Shown here piece by piece: positions 16,172 through 25,470 of a stretch of 64,000 nt of DNA (positions within the stretch are counted from its first letter, which is position 1; the number at the start of each line of letters is the position of its first letter). The translations under genes were made by a program, and so were the position numbers. The notes below the pieces were generated by a model. That model saw nothing but the letters and a program-made list of their open reading frames with translations, did no database searches and was not told the DNA's origin. Source of the stretch: JAEUQQ01 sp963697285 (GTDB taxonomy: Bacteria; Acidobacteriota; Vicinamibacteria; Vicinamibacterales; JAFNAJ01); the NCBI GenBank assembly GCA_963697285.1, contig CAVONI010000009.1:62001-126000 (forward strand), written 5' to 3'.

Positions 16172-17869
16172 CTAACGGGTCTGGGACTTGGGGATGCGGA
16201 GGTCCCAGACGCGGCCGTTGCCGATGCTCAGGTGCGTGACCTTCCCCGCGGCATCGCGGACGAAACGCACGTGGCCGATCGATCCCGAGAACCCGTCGAC
16301 GTAGGTCGGTTCGAGCGGGATGGTCGTGTTGGGCCGCCGCCGGATGACCAGGCGGCCAGCTTCGACCGCGACCACCAGGGTGACCTCGGCTTCGTCGCTC
16401 GTGTACGTCCCCGCGTACGCCGCCATGTCTGCGGCAGACGGCGTCCCGCGCGCAACGCGGTCGAACTCGTTGGTCTCGCCCGACACCACCGAGCGCACGC
16501 CCCGCACGTTTCCGCTTCCGTCGCGGACGGCGTTGACCCTGATCGATGACGTCCCCACCTGGTACGTGTCGGCGGCGACCGGGGTGAGCACGCCCAGTCC
16601 GCCAACGCGCAGCTTGCCGTCGCCGAGGTCGATCGCAAGCGCCTCGCTGGTCCGACGGTTCCGATAGAGGCCCTGCACCTGCTCGAGTTCAGCCGCCGTT
16701 GCGGGCACGGCTACCGGCGCGGTGGGTGCCGGCAGGCCCAGGTAGATCTCGGCGACCTGGCGGCCGAGCGGCACCACGGGGGCATCGCTGGTGTTGCAGA
16801 GCACGGCCACCGACACGTCCTGGTCGGGATAGTGCGCCAGCCATGCCCGGTACCCGGCCGTGCCGCCGCTGTGGCTGACCTCGGGCACGCCCTTCCACTG
16901 CGTGATGTAGAGCCCCCCGAGCGCGTACTCGATGACCTCCCCGCTGGTGAGCCGTCCCTGCGTCTGCTGCATCGTGACGAACGCCTTGCCACCGAGGCGG
17001 GCGTGGACGATGTTGCGGTTCCATCGCAGGAGGTCGCCCACGGTCGTCAGCAGCCCGCCGTTGCCGTGGATGTTCTCGAACGGCATGTTCATGGTCACGT
17101 CGCGGCCGTTCACCGTGTAGCCAATCGCGCGATCGTGGACGATGCGCGTGAAGTCGTCGCGCCACGAGGTCCGCGTCATGCCGAGCGGCTCGAAGACCGC
17201 CTCGCGGCTGTACTCGGCGAAGCTCTTGCCGGTGACGCGCGACACCAGGATCGCAGCAAGGTTGTAGCCCGTGTTCGTGTACGAGAACTCCGCGCCGGGC
17301 GCGTAGTTGAGCGCACGCTGCCGCGCGACGTTGTCGAGCACGTGGTCGTGCGTGTAGACGCGTGACGTGCGCGGCCAGCCGGCGATGGCTTCGACAAAGC
17401 CCCAGTCGCGCAGGCCCGACGTGTGCGTGAGCAGGTGCCTGACCGTGATCGCCTCGCCGTAGGCGGGCAGTTCCGGGATGTACTTCCGCACCGGGTCGTC
17501 GAGCGAGATCCTGCCCTGCTGCACGAGCAGCAGCACGGTCGCGGCCGTGAACTGCTTCGACACCGACCCGGCCTCGATGATCGAGTCGGGCCGCAGCGCG
17601 ACCGAGTGCTCGAGATCGGCCATGCCGTAGGCGCGGCTGAGGATCCCGGCCTCACCCCGCGTCACGCCCAGCGTGCACCCCGGGAGGTCGGTCGAGTTCC
17701 ACCGCGCAAAGAGACGCTCGACCTGCGCCTCGCGCGAACTGTCGGCCGAGGCAGGCTGCGCGCTGGCGCCCGGCGCGCACGACAGCAGCACCTGCGCGAT
17801 GAACAAGGCGACAGGCAGCACACGACGCGAAAGCGTTGCGGTCACCCGTGAAGTGGGAAGCGTGGTCAT
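16172..17869 (-). CDS. Exported serine hydrolase, class C beta-lactamase/D-aminopeptidase-like
   Basis: A 565-residue protein with an N-terminal export signal. A possible lipobox (VLLSC, Cys31) competes with signal-peptidase I cleavage at GASA|Q. The beta-lactamase-type domain (about 45-370) carries Ser102-x-x-Lys105 (SVSK), a YTNTGY motif and HSGGTAGY. The C-terminal roughly 190 residues look like one or two lipocalin-like beta-barrel modules, the arrangement seen in D-aminopeptidases and some esterases of this superfamily. It should hydrolyse a peptide, amide or ester in the periplasm or at the outer membrane. It is the last gene of a five-gene minus-strand series beginning with the TonB receptor at 25134 and follows the M20 gene by 52 bp. 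Confidence 0.88.
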   Translation of the reverse strand: MTTLPTSRVTATLSRRVLPVALFIAQVLLSCAPGASAQPASADSSREAQVERLFARWNSTDLPGCTLGVTRGEAGILSRAYGMADLEHSVALRPDSIIEAGSVSKQFTAATVLLLVQQGRISLDDPVRKYIPELPAYGEAITVRHLLTHTSGLRDWGFVEAIAGWPRTSRVYTHDHVLDNVARQRALNYAPGAEFSYTNTGYNLAAILVSRVTGKSFAEYSREAVFEPLGMTRTSWRDDFTRIVHDRAIGYTVNGRDVTMNMPFENIHGNGGLLTTVGDLLRWNRNIVHARLGGKAFVTMQQTQGRLTSGEVIEYALGGLYITQWKGVPEVSHSGGTAGYRAWLAHYPDQDVSVAVLCNTSDAPVVPLGRQVAEIYLGLPAPTAPVAVPATAAELEQVQGLYRNRRTSEALAIDLGDGKLRVGGLGVLTPVAADTYQVGTSSIRVNAVRDGSGNVRGVRSVVSGETNEFDRVARGTPSAADMAAYAGTYTSDEAEVTLVVAVEAGRLVIRRRPNTTIPLEPTYVDGFSGSIGHVRFVRDAAGKVTHLSIGNGRVWDLRIPKSQTR

Positions 17870-17921
17870 GGGGCAATGCCTTTCCTGACGATGCCGCTCA
17901 CGCGGCCGACGAACCGTGGGC

Positions 17922-19175
17922 TCAGGGATGGCTCAGGGCGATCACGAGCAACATCGCACGCTGCGTGCCCTTCCAGGAGTTGGTGGTCACGAACGTTTCG
18001 TGCAGCGAGTGGCCACCTGAACCATCTCCGCCGCTGTCGATGGTCAGCGCAGGAATGCCGAGCGACATCGCGACGTTGGAATCGGTCGTGCTCGGGAACT
18101 CCACGATCGGCAGGCCCAGCGCCTTCGTCACCGAGGCCGTCGCCAGGACGATCGGCGACGTGGGCTGCATGGCGCCGGGCGGTGCGGCACCGAGTTCCTT
18201 CCATTCGACCTTCACCGCGCCCTTGCCTTCCCAGCGCGCGTTCTCGGCGTCGGCCGCGTCTGCCACGGCCTTCTTCACCGCCGCGATCAGGGCGGTCAGC
18301 GACGCGGGATCGTGGGACCGCATGTCGACCTCCAGCCACGCCTCGAAGGCGATGGAGTTCACCGACGTGCCCCCGCCCGACTTGCCGACGCTGAACGTGG
18401 TCCTGGGCTGCTTCGGCACCTGGATGTCGCCGATGTTCGCCATCGCCCGGCCCATCGCGTGCATCGGATTCGCAATGCCGAACGCGTAGTAACTGTGGCC
18501 GCCCGGGCCCGAGAACGTCACGCGATACCGCTGGGTGCCCACGGCGAGGTACGTGTAGCCGATGCCCGATCCATCCATCGAGATGAATCGATCGACCTTC
18601 CCCTTGAACTCGCCTTCCAGCATGTGCCGCACGCCACCCAGGTTGCCGAGCCCTTCCTCGCGGACGTTCGCCACGAAGGTGATCGAGCCGGGCGTCTCGA
18701 CCTTTGCGGCATTCATGGCGCGAATCAGGCCGAGCATCGCCGCCAGGCCACGGCAGTTGTCGCCGATGCCGGGGCCCTTGAGCAACTCGCCTTCCCGCTT
18801 CACGGTCAGGTCGGTTTCTTCGGGGAACACGGTGTCGAGGTGCGACGCGAGCATGACGTGGGGCCGCGCGTTCCGGCCCGGTCGCTCGCCGATCACGTTG
18901 CCCAGCGCATCGACGCGCACGTTGCGAAGCCCGAGGGCCTCGAACTCGGCCTTCACCGGGACGGCGCGCCGCTCTTCGTGAAACGTCGGGGCAGGGATTT
19001 CGCACAACCGGATCTGCTCGGCCAGCACCTGCGGTTCGCCGGCACGGGCCGCCTCGAGCGCCGCGCGGATCGTCGCGTCGGCGAGCAGGCGTTGACCGAT
19101 GTCGGCCGCGCCGTCCTGCGCACCGGCGGCAGGGGCCATCAGCAGCATCAGCAGGAGCGAAAGGTATCTCGTCAT
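17922..19175 (-). CDS. Secreted M20-family metallopeptidase (dipeptidase/carboxypeptidase-like)
   Basis: A 417-residue M20/M25/M40 peptidase with a signal peptide (MTRYLSLLLMLLMAPAAGAQ). The di-zinc site is visible: LASHLDT (His and bridging-partner Asp), GIGDNCRG (Asp), REEGLGN (catalytic Glu and metal Glu), a later MDGSG and a C-terminal GGHSLHE His. The dimerisation/lid domain lies between about 215 and 330. Such enzymes act as aminoacyl-dipeptidases, carboxypeptidases or tripeptide aminopeptidases, so here it probably trims peptides in the periplasm. An in-frame GTG at 19190 would add five residues; the ATG at 19175 is chosen because it begins the signal peptide. It lies in the operon between a membrane protein and the serine hydrolase. 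Confidence 0.9.
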   Translation of the reverse strand: MTRYLSLLLMLLMAPAAGAQDGAADIGQRLLADATIRAALEAARAGEPQVLAEQIRLCEIPAPTFHEERRAVPVKAEFEALGLRNVRVDALGNVIGERPGRNARPHVMLASHLDTVFPEETDLTVKREGELLKGPGIGDNCRGLAAMLGLIRAMNAAKVETPGSITFVANVREEGLGNLGGVRHMLEGEFKGKVDRFISMDGSGIGYTYLAVGTQRYRVTFSGPGGHSYYAFGIANPMHAMGRAMANIGDIQVPKQPRTTFSVGKSGGGTSVNSIAFEAWLEVDMRSHDPASLTALIAAVKKAVADAADAENARWEGKGAVKVEWKELGAAPPGAMQPTSPIVLATASVTKALGLPIVEFPSTTDSNVAMSLGIPALTIDSGGDGSGGHSLHETFVTTNSWKGTQRAMLLVIALSHP

Positions 19176-19217
19176 GGCTTCACAACTCACTCGTGACCGC
19201 CGTCGGCGCCCGGCGGC

Positions 19218-20219
19218 CTACGGCGCACTCGGGGGCGGTTCGGCGGCGACACCGGCGAGCGCGGTCGACATCACGGTCGCGCCCGCGAGGAAGAGCGCGC
19301 GCAGGAACACGCGGCTCAGGATATAGAGCTGCCCGAGAAGGAACGTCGCCGCGACGGCCGTCATCGTCGAGATCCCCGCGCCGGGAACGATCGCGACGTA
19401 GAAGACGATGGTGACGAGCCAGATGACGCCGAGGCACAGGTGCAGGCCGCCCGTCTTCAGCGGATGGCGCACGACGAGGCGCGTTGCGCCCCACAGCGCG
19501 CGCGGTACCTCGGCGATCGAACTGACCCCGGCACGCAGCACCACCCTGACCTTGGCGTAGTCGAGCACCAGGCGGATCGTCCAGATGACCATCCAGATCG
19601 CGAGGTACTCGCCCAGCATCCAGGCGAACCTGACACGCTCGTCGATCTCCTCGCGGAGCGCAGTGGCCAGCGTCGCGTCGATCCAGAAGCGCACGGGCCC
19701 GAGCATCGCGCCGAAGAGCACGATCCCGACGAGGGTGATGGTCAGGATGCCCGGGAAGTGGCGGCCTGCCGACGCCACGAAGGCGGGCGGGTCTGCCGGA
19801 CCGTTGAACCTCGCGATGAAGCCTCCTGACACGAAGCTCCAGGCGAGCAGGTAGGCGAGCACCAGGGGCACCGCGCCGAATCCGGGCCCGAAAAGCAGGG
19901 CGAGGAAGCCATCGAAGAAGGCATCGAGGGCGTCGAACACCGCGCCCTTGCCGTTCACGCTCGGCCTGAACGCCGCCGCGACGCCGGTGGCCTGCGACGA
20001 ATACGAGTTGTACCAGTACGGGTCGAAGCCTGCGCGCATGCGCTCGCCGGCGAGGCTCGTGCCGAGCGAACTGGCGAGCGCGGCGTAGACGAGCGAGGCG
20101 AGCACACCCGCCAGCACCAGGTTGAGGAGGTACACCAGGCCCACCGCGCGCCATGCGCGCGACGTCCTGCCGAAGGCGACCGACAGCGCAGACACGACGC
20201 TCACGGATGGCGTCCTCAC
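19218..20219 (-). CDS. Multi-pass membrane protein of unknown function
   Basis: A 333-residue hydrophobic protein with about six transmembrane stretches, including VGLVYLLNLVLAGVLASLVY, GAVPLVLAYLLAWSFVS, ILTITLVGIVLFGAM and IWLVTIVFYVAIVPGAG. I recognise no family or catalytic motif. The GTG start (20219) overlaps the stop of the upstream M1 peptidase gene (GTGA), so the two are translationally coupled, and the M20 peptidase follows 42 bp later. A loop of about 60 residues rich in Tyr, Ser and Phe (residues 55-110) separates the first membrane segment from the rest. Coupling with secreted peptidases suggests a membrane partner, perhaps an assembly factor or an export or uptake helper, but this is inference only. 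Confidence 0.75.
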   Translation of the reverse strand: MRTPSVSVVSALSVAFGRTSRAWRAVGLVYLLNLVLAGVLASLVYAALASSLGTSLAGERMRAGFDPYWYNSYSSQATGVAAAFRPSVNGKGAVFDALDAFFDGFLALLFGPGFGAVPLVLAYLLAWSFVSGGFIARFNGPADPPAFVASAGRHFPGILTITLVGIVLFGAMLGPVRFWIDATLATALREEIDERVRFAWMLGEYLAIWMVIWTIRLVLDYAKVRVVLRAGVSSIAEVPRALWGATRLVVRHPLKTGGLHLCLGVIWLVTIVFYVAIVPGAGISTMTAVAATFLLGQLYILSRVFLRALFLAGATVMSTALAGVAAEPPPSAP

Positions 20220-22264
20220 GAGAAGAACACCGCGAGCTCGAGCACGCCCTGCAGCCAGATCATCCACTTCGCCGTCCACTTCGTGGCGGCTGCCGAGGCT
20301 TGCGGCCGGCTGCTCCACGAGTTGTTGGTTGAGTTGACGTCGAGCACCAGTACCCGGCGCGGGTCCACTTCAACGGTCGTCACCCTGGGCCGGGCGAGAT
20401 AGCGGAATCGCATCGACCGGTCACGCCCGTCCCACCGTTCGTCGGCCGTGCTGCCGTCTTCGAACGTGACACGGATCTCGATCGGGAACACGGCGCCACC
20501 CCAGCGGCGGACATCCACGGTCGAATCGAAGGCGGGGGGCGCGACGCTTTCGCCGGGTTTCCATTCTGGCGATCGCGCGTCGGTGTAGCCGCGCGCGTGA
20601 CGCACCGGGGTCGAGATGACGCGGTCCACGGCATAGTCGAACAGCTCCGTGCCGCGGTAGGCCTCGTCGAAGAACCACCCGAGGTCCTGCTGGCTGACCT
20701 CGTTGACGACACCGATGAAGTCGGCGGGCGTGGGTTGCCGAAGCCAGAAGCGATCGGTGTAAGCCGTCATGACGCGCTGCCACGTCTCCCATCCGAGGTA
20801 GCGCTCGAGCGTCACGAGCATCAGCGCGCCCTTGAAGTAGGGCAACAGGTAGTACGCACGCTCATCGTTCCTGAACGCCGGCGTGGCGAGCGAGTCGATC
20901 GTGAAGGCGGATCGGAACCCGTCCCACGCGTCGGCCCCGTGCGTCGTCTGCACCCGCGGCACATCGCTGAAGAACACGGGGAACTGGTCGTGGAAGTACC
21001 GCTTCTCGAGGACGTAGGGCGGATAGATCACGTCGACGAGACGCCGGTGTGCCCACGTGGTCGTCGATTCGTCGAGCCAGGCGTCTTCGAACTCGTTGTT
21101 CGCGACCGCGCTCTGCCACCACATGTGCCCGAGCTCGTGCAGCGTGTTGGCTTCGGTCAGGCGGTTCACGCTCGACGTCAGCCAGCGCGATTCGCCGGTC
21201 ACGAACATCGGGTACTCCATCCCGCCGGTGTTCGAATCGGCTGGAGGATCGACGACCGTGATGCGATCCCACGCATAGGGACGGAACCACGTGCCGTAGT
21301 ACTGGAGCGCGGCCCTGGTGCTCGCCATGTAGCGATCCTTGAGCCCGAGATGATCAGGCAGGAGCAGCAGCTCGATGTCGACCGGCGGAAGCCCGGCATG
21401 CTCGAAGCGCTCGTTGAACACCTGGAACCGCGGCGACGTGGTCCACGCGAAATCGTGCACGTCCTCGGCGCGGAAGCGATGCGTCACGCTGTTGTCGGCA
21501 TTGGTCGTCGTCTCGGCGCGCGTGCCGGTCGCGCCGACCTTCCATCCAGCAGGGACGGAGAGCCGCACGTCGTACACGCCGAAGTCCGCGAAGAACTCCG
21601 TCTGGATGAACTGGTGCGCGTTCCACACGCCATCGGCGCCGAACACGCCGACCTTCGGGAACCAGTGACCGATCAGGTAGTAGTCACCGATGACCCCGAC
21701 GCGCTGGAAGGGGCGCGGCACCTTCAGCGACCAGGTCACCTCGAGCCGCACGGTCGCTCCCGGGCCGACCGGTCGCGGCAACGCCACGCGCATCAGCGTC
21801 CGGTCATCGGGATTGCCGTCGTCCGGCTGGATGAAGCTGGGCTCCAGGGGCTGGGCGGGGGCAGCATCGTCGGCCAGCAACGCGATCGACTGCACGTTGC
21901 AGTAGGCCCAGTCGTTGGGACCATAACCCGACAGGCCGAGCGGCCTGCCGCTCAGGCGCGCCGAGCGCATGTAGGAGGAACGGTCGTTGCGCCACGCGTT
22001 GTAGTACAGGTGCAGGCGGACTTCCGACGTGGGATGCGTGGTGACGTTGCGCCAGGTGATGACCTCGCGCCCCGTGAGGACGCGTGTGGTCACGTCGAGC
22101 CGGGCGTCGATCTCGTAGTTGGCGTTGCGCGAACTGCGGGCGCCCGCATCGCCAGGCGGCGCCTGCGCGGCAAGAGGCGCTCCGGGCCGCATGACCACGA
22201 GGAGCAGGCAGGCCAGTGCAGCTGCAACAGGTCGGACGGAACCGACACGACTCGGGCGTTTCAC
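20216..22264 (-). CDS. Secreted M1-family zinc metallopeptidase
   Basis: A protein of about 682 residues with a signal-type N-terminus (VRPVAAALACLLLVVMRPGA). The M1 zinc motif is HELGHMWW (around residue 375), with the third ligand Glu about 19 residues on in FEDAWLDESTTTW. The upstream NTGGMEYP segment corresponds to the GxMEN/GGMEYP substrate-binding motif. M1 enzymes are aminopeptidases; those with GGMEYP variants often occur in secreted bacterial proteins whose substrates are not defined. The start is taken as the GTG at 22264, which has AGGGAG nearby and leads straight into the signal segment; an ATG-led extension to 22354 is possible but looks non-coding. It follows the TonB receptor across a hairpin-containing gap and is coupled to the membrane protein downstream. 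Confidence 0.88.
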   Translation of the reverse strand: MKRPSRVGSVRPVAAALACLLLVVMRPGAPLAAQAPPGDAGARSSRNANYEIDARLDVTTRVLTGREVITWRNVTTHPTSEVRLHLYYNAWRNDRSSYMRSARLSGRPLGLSGYGPNDWAYCNVQSIALLADDAAPAQPLEPSFIQPDDGNPDDRTLMRVALPRPVGPGATVRLEVTWSLKVPRPFQRVGVIGDYYLIGHWFPKVGVFGADGVWNAHQFIQTEFFADFGVYDVRLSVPAGWKVGATGTRAETTTNADNSVTHRFRAEDVHDFAWTTSPRFQVFNERFEHAGLPPVDIELLLLPDHLGLKDRYMASTRAALQYYGTWFRPYAWDRITVVDPPADSNTGGMEYPMFVTGESRWLTSSVNRLTEANTLHELGHMWWQSAVANNEFEDAWLDESTTTWAHRRLVDVIYPPYVLEKRYFHDQFPVFFSDVPRVQTTHGADAWDGFRSAFTIDSLATPAFRNDERAYYLLPYFKGALMLVTLERYLGWETWQRVMTAYTDRFWLRQPTPADFIGVVNEVSQQDLGWFFDEAYRGTELFDYAVDRVISTPVRHARGYTDARSPEWKPGESVAPPAFDSTVDVRRWGGAVFPIEIRVTFEDGSTADERWDGRDRSMRFRYLARPRVTTVEVDPRRVLVLDVNSTNNSWSSRPQASAAATKWTAKWMIWLQGVLELAVFFS

Positions 22265-22283
22265 ACCATGCTCCCTCGCGCGA

Positions 22284-22315
22284 ACACTCGGGGAAACCGG
22301 CGTCTCCCCGAGTGT
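22284..22315. terminator. Strong hairpin between TonB receptor and M1 peptidase genes
   Basis: ACACTCGGGGA (22284-22294) pairs with TCCCCGAGTGT (22305-22315), an 11-bp stem with a 10-nt loop. On the minus strand it follows the receptor stop (22387) and precedes the peptidase start (22264). No long T-run follows, so it may stabilise the receptor mRNA or cause partial termination, not fully end the operon. Confidence 0.55.
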
Positions 22316-22386
22316 CGTTGTGGCCGTTCGCCGGACGACGGGCGATTCCATCACGCCCGTCGACGCAGTCGCGCTGCGCGCAGGGA

Positions 22387-25134
22387 CTAGAAGTCGATCT
22401 GCGCACCCAACTGGAACGAACGTGGTCGCCCGGCGGCAATCGGCTGGTTGAACAGCGCCGACCGGATGTTGCCCTGGTACCCGGTGTAGTTGACCTGGTT
22501 GGTCAGGTTGTACGCCTCGGCCAGGAACTTCAGCCTGACCGCCTTGATCCTGAAGACCTTGCTCAGGCGTCCGTCGATGGCGAAGTACCCGCCCGTCTCG
22601 CCGGCGTTCTTGCCGAGGTTGCCGGCGACCCCGGGCCCGGTTCCGGGATCAACGTAGGCACCGTTGACGAGGTTTGGCCGATCGGCCAGCACGCCGTCGC
22701 CGTTGTTGTCACGGCCGGTGGTGATGTTGAAGCGCCGCGCGCTGCGGGCGCTGATGACACCGCTCAGGTCGAAGCCCCACGGCAGGTTGACGACGCCGCT
22801 CGTCACGACGCGATGCCGCTCGTCGTCGTCGGCATTGAGGCCCGATGTGGCCGACAGCGCCTTCTCGGCACCCGGATCCCACCACGCCTGCGGTCCGCTA
22901 CCCTGCGTGATGAACAGCGCCCACGTGTCGTCTTGTGTTTTCGACAGCGTGTACGAGACGGTGAACTGGTAGCGGTGCGACGGGCGCTTCTCGAGGCGCA
23001 CCATCAGGCCGTCGTACCACATGTGGCCGTTGGTGTCGTAGGTCCAGTACTGCGCGTAGTCGGGCCGGGGCTTCAGGCCCGTGACGGGGTCGGGGTAGTT
23101 CTTGTCGAACGCGCGCGGGTTGTGCTTGCCGCGCGTGCTGACGTAGTCGGCGCTGATCGCGAAATCGGCCCCCAGTTCGCGCGCGACGCCGATGCTCACC
23201 TGGTCGGCATACGGCGTCTCCTCGTTGCCGTCGCTGAAGCCGCCCTGCTTGAGCGGCGTCGCAGTGGTTCCGGGGCGGCGCGGGTTCGGCCCATTCGGGT
23301 CAGGGTATCCCGGGAACGCGATCACGCTCTGCGTGACGGTGCCGATGCCGTCGGGAGGCAGCGCCCCACCGACGACCATGTTGACGCCGAGGTTGCCATA
23401 GAGCCGGTAGTAGAAACGGCCGTAACCGCCGCGGATCACCGTCTTGCGGTCTTCTGACGGCGTGTAGGCGAACGACAGGCGCGGCGCGATGTTGTTGTTG
23501 TCGGGGAAGCTCTTGAAGACGTTCACCACGTCGCCAGACTCGCGGTCGTAGCGGAGGCCGAGGTTGAACGTCAGCTTGCGGGTGGCCTTCCACGAATCCT
23601 CGACGAACAGCCCCAGGATGTTGTTGTTCAGCGACGTCGTCGGATCGCCCGACCCGATGGTGTAGCGGATCGGGTAGGTCGTCGCGTCGTTGGCGTTGAA
23701 CGGCTTGTCGGTGTCGAAGATGTACTGCCCGCCAAAGGCATTGGTGTACAGCCAATCCGACTTGAACAGCACCTGGACGTTGGCGCCCGCCTTCAGGGTG
23801 TGGGCCCCGATGACGTTCGTAAGGGTGTCGGAGACCTGGAGCTTGTTCTCGTCCCAGCCGAACGGCTGGCCGCTGTTGCGACCGGTGACCGAGCTGGGAC
23901 GACGGATTTCCGGGCCTTGCATCGTGTTCGGCTCGGTCTCCTGCACACGACGCTGGTACTGCACGCGGACGTCGTTCACCATCGTCGACGACAGCACGCT
24001 GACGTTGCTCAGGATGAACAGGTGGTTGCTGATGTCGCGGCTGAAGCCGTTGCTCGGCTGGTTGATCCCGCTGACGCCCTCGCCATCCGCCGAACTCGTG
24101 TCGTACAGGTACGACAGCTGGAACGTGCTCTTCGGGCTCGCAAGATAGGTCGCCTTCGAGAACACCGTGAAGACACGCGTCGGCCGGTTGAGTGTCTGCG
24201 GCGGCCCGCCTGCCGGATCGAGCAGGACGACTGGACGGTCGTCGGTGATCCGCTCGCCCGACACGAAGTAGTGCGCCTTGTCGACCTTCAGCGGCCCACC
24301 GATGGTGCCGCCGTAGTTCCGGGTCGTGAAGATCGGCTTGGGCGCCGTGCGGGCGAAGTAGTTCTTCTCGTTCCACTCGCCGTCCTGCTGGTAGAAGAAG
24401 GCGCGTCCCTGCAGGGTGTTCGTGCCAGAGCGGGTCACGACGTTGACGGCCCCACCGACCGCGCGGCCGAACTCGGCCGAGAACTGGTTGGTGAGGACCT
24501 GGACTTCGGCGACGGCATCCTGCGTGACACGGCTCTGGGCGCCCGCGACGCTCTCGGAGTCGTTCTCCATCCCGTCGACCTTGTAGGTGTTGGCGTAGTA
24601 GGCGTTGCCGCCGATGCGCGCCGCTCCACCCTCCTGCTGCCTGACGCCGGGCACCAGGCCCAGCAGGTTCGTGTAGGCGCGGCCCAGGCTGGGAATGGCG
24701 TCAATGGCCTCGGTCTTGAGCGTCTTGCCCAGTTCGCCGTCGGTCGTCGAAAACGCGGGGGCGCCGGCGATGACCGTGACTTCTTCGGCGACGGTGGCGA
24801 CCTTGAGCGCGAAGTCGACGACGACCCGCTGGTTGAGGCTGAGCTCGAAGCCTTCACGCTGGATCGTGGCGAACCCCGCCAGTTCCGCCGTGACCTTGTA
24901 GGGCCCTGGCGGCAAGTTGAGGAGCGAATACCGGCCGCCCTCGGCAGACACGGTGACGCGCTCGAACCCCGTCCCGAGGTTGCGCGCGGTGATGGTCACG
25001 CCGGGCACGACGGCGCCCGTGTTGTCGGTGATGACGCCTGAGATCTCGGCCGTGATCACCTGGGCCGATGCCGGCCGGAGACCGAGAACCAGAATCAACA
25101 CCGCAATGACTCGCAGCGTCCACTGCCTGCTCAT
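22387..25134 (-). CDS. TonB-dependent receptor (Oar-like, carboxypeptidase-regulatory N-domain)
   Basis: A 915-residue outer-membrane protein. The signal peptide ends at ASAQ (about 25). A carboxypeptidase-regulatory-like domain follows (about 28-110, GVITDNTGAVVPGVTITAR), then the TonB plug (about 120-240, with IPSLGRAYTNLLGLVPGVR and VDGMENDSE) and a long beta-barrel ending in ...FQLGAQIDF. Such receptors bring in substrates too large for porins using TonB energy. No SusD-like gene accompanies it, as is usual in Acidobacteriota. It is the first gene of a peptidase operon (M1, membrane protein, M20, serine hydrolase), so its substrate is probably a peptide or peptide-like compound (inference). 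The operator at 25154-25190 lies only 20-56 bp before the start codon. Confidence 0.92.
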   Translation of the reverse strand: MSRQWTLRVIAVLILVLGLRPASAQVITAEISGVITDNTGAVVPGVTITARNLGTGFERVTVSAEGGRYSLLNLPPGPYKVTAELAGFATIQREGFELSLNQRVVVDFALKVATVAEEVTVIAGAPAFSTTDGELGKTLKTEAIDAIPSLGRAYTNLLGLVPGVRQQEGGAARIGGNAYYANTYKVDGMENDSESVAGAQSRVTQDAVAEVQVLTNQFSAEFGRAVGGAVNVVTRSGTNTLQGRAFFYQQDGEWNEKNYFARTAPKPIFTTRNYGGTIGGPLKVDKAHYFVSGERITDDRPVVLLDPAGGPPQTLNRPTRVFTVFSKATYLASPKSTFQLSYLYDTSSADGEGVSGINQPSNGFSRDISNHLFILSNVSVLSSTMVNDVRVQYQRRVQETEPNTMQGPEIRRPSSVTGRNSGQPFGWDENKLQVSDTLTNVIGAHTLKAGANVQVLFKSDWLYTNAFGGQYIFDTDKPFNANDATTYPIRYTIGSGDPTTSLNNNILGLFVEDSWKATRKLTFNLGLRYDRESGDVVNVFKSFPDNNNIAPRLSFAYTPSEDRKTVIRGGYGRFYYRLYGNLGVNMVVGGALPPDGIGTVTQSVIAFPGYPDPNGPNPRRPGTTATPLKQGGFSDGNEETPYADQVSIGVARELGADFAISADYVSTRGKHNPRAFDKNYPDPVTGLKPRPDYAQYWTYDTNGHMWYDGLMVRLEKRPSHRYQFTVSYTLSKTQDDTWALFITQGSGPQAWWDPGAEKALSATSGLNADDDERHRVVTSGVVNLPWGFDLSGVISARSARRFNITTGRDNNGDGVLADRPNLVNGAYVDPGTGPGVAGNLGKNAGETGGYFAIDGRLSKVFRIKAVRLKFLAEAYNLTNQVNYTGYQGNIRSALFNQPIAAGRPRSFQLGAQIDF

Positions 25135-25153
25135 GAAGCTCTCCTTGGATCAT

Positions 25154-25190
25154 GTCTCGCACTGCGAGACGCGGTCTCGTTTTGTGATTC
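25154..25190. promoter_or_regulatory. IclR-type operator, site C
   Basis: The main box GTCTCGCACTGCGAGAC (25154-25170) is a perfect palindrome around its central base. The second box GTCTCGTTTTGTGATTC (25174-25190) starts exactly 20 bp away. A TTGACA on the minus strand (25229-25224) could be the -35 element, which would put both boxes just downstream of the promoter core. It controls the TonB receptor/peptidase operon. Confidence 0.75.
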
Positions 25191-25274
25191 GCGGGTCAAA
25201 ATTTGCACCCAGCCCCCCCCTGTTGTCAAGCGCAAAGCAGCGCTGGCGGTCGCCAGGGTCCCGGGGGACCACGG

Positions 25275-25457
25275 CTATCCGGCGGGCACCTCGGCCGGGT
25301 CGCCGCTCACGCGGTACGAGGCGAGCCACTGGCCCCCGTCGACCACCAGGCTGACGCCGTTGATGAACGACGCGGCGTCGGAGCACAGGACGAGCGCGGC
25401 AGAGGCGACGCTCCCGAGTGGGCCGCCTGTGTCAGCGTCCTCGGTCACGGGCCGCAC
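25275..25457 (-). pseudogene. C-terminal relic of an SDR-family dehydrogenase
   Basis: The minus strand encodes PLGSVASAALVLCSDAASFI followed by NGVSLVVDGGQWLAS and a stop. This is the classic last 40 residues of a short-chain dehydrogenase (xxVA..xLFLASDxASFITGxxLxVDGG). The Rossmann domain and catalytic Tyr-Lys are absent: upstream sequence is a short unrelated stretch, then the racemase gene. It is most likely a leftover from a deletion or recombination. The rest of this 336-bp gap contains only the operator and promoter region of the receptor gene. Confidence 0.6.
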
Positions 25458-25470
25458 TGGGGTGCGGCCC
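25449..25470. terminator. Hairpin immediately after the racemase gene
   Basis: GGGCCGCAC (25449-25457) pairs with GTGCGGCCC (25462-25470) around TGGG. On the minus strand it begins at the base after the racemase stop codon. It is a likely terminator or stabilising hairpin, although there is no T-run. Confidence 0.5.
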
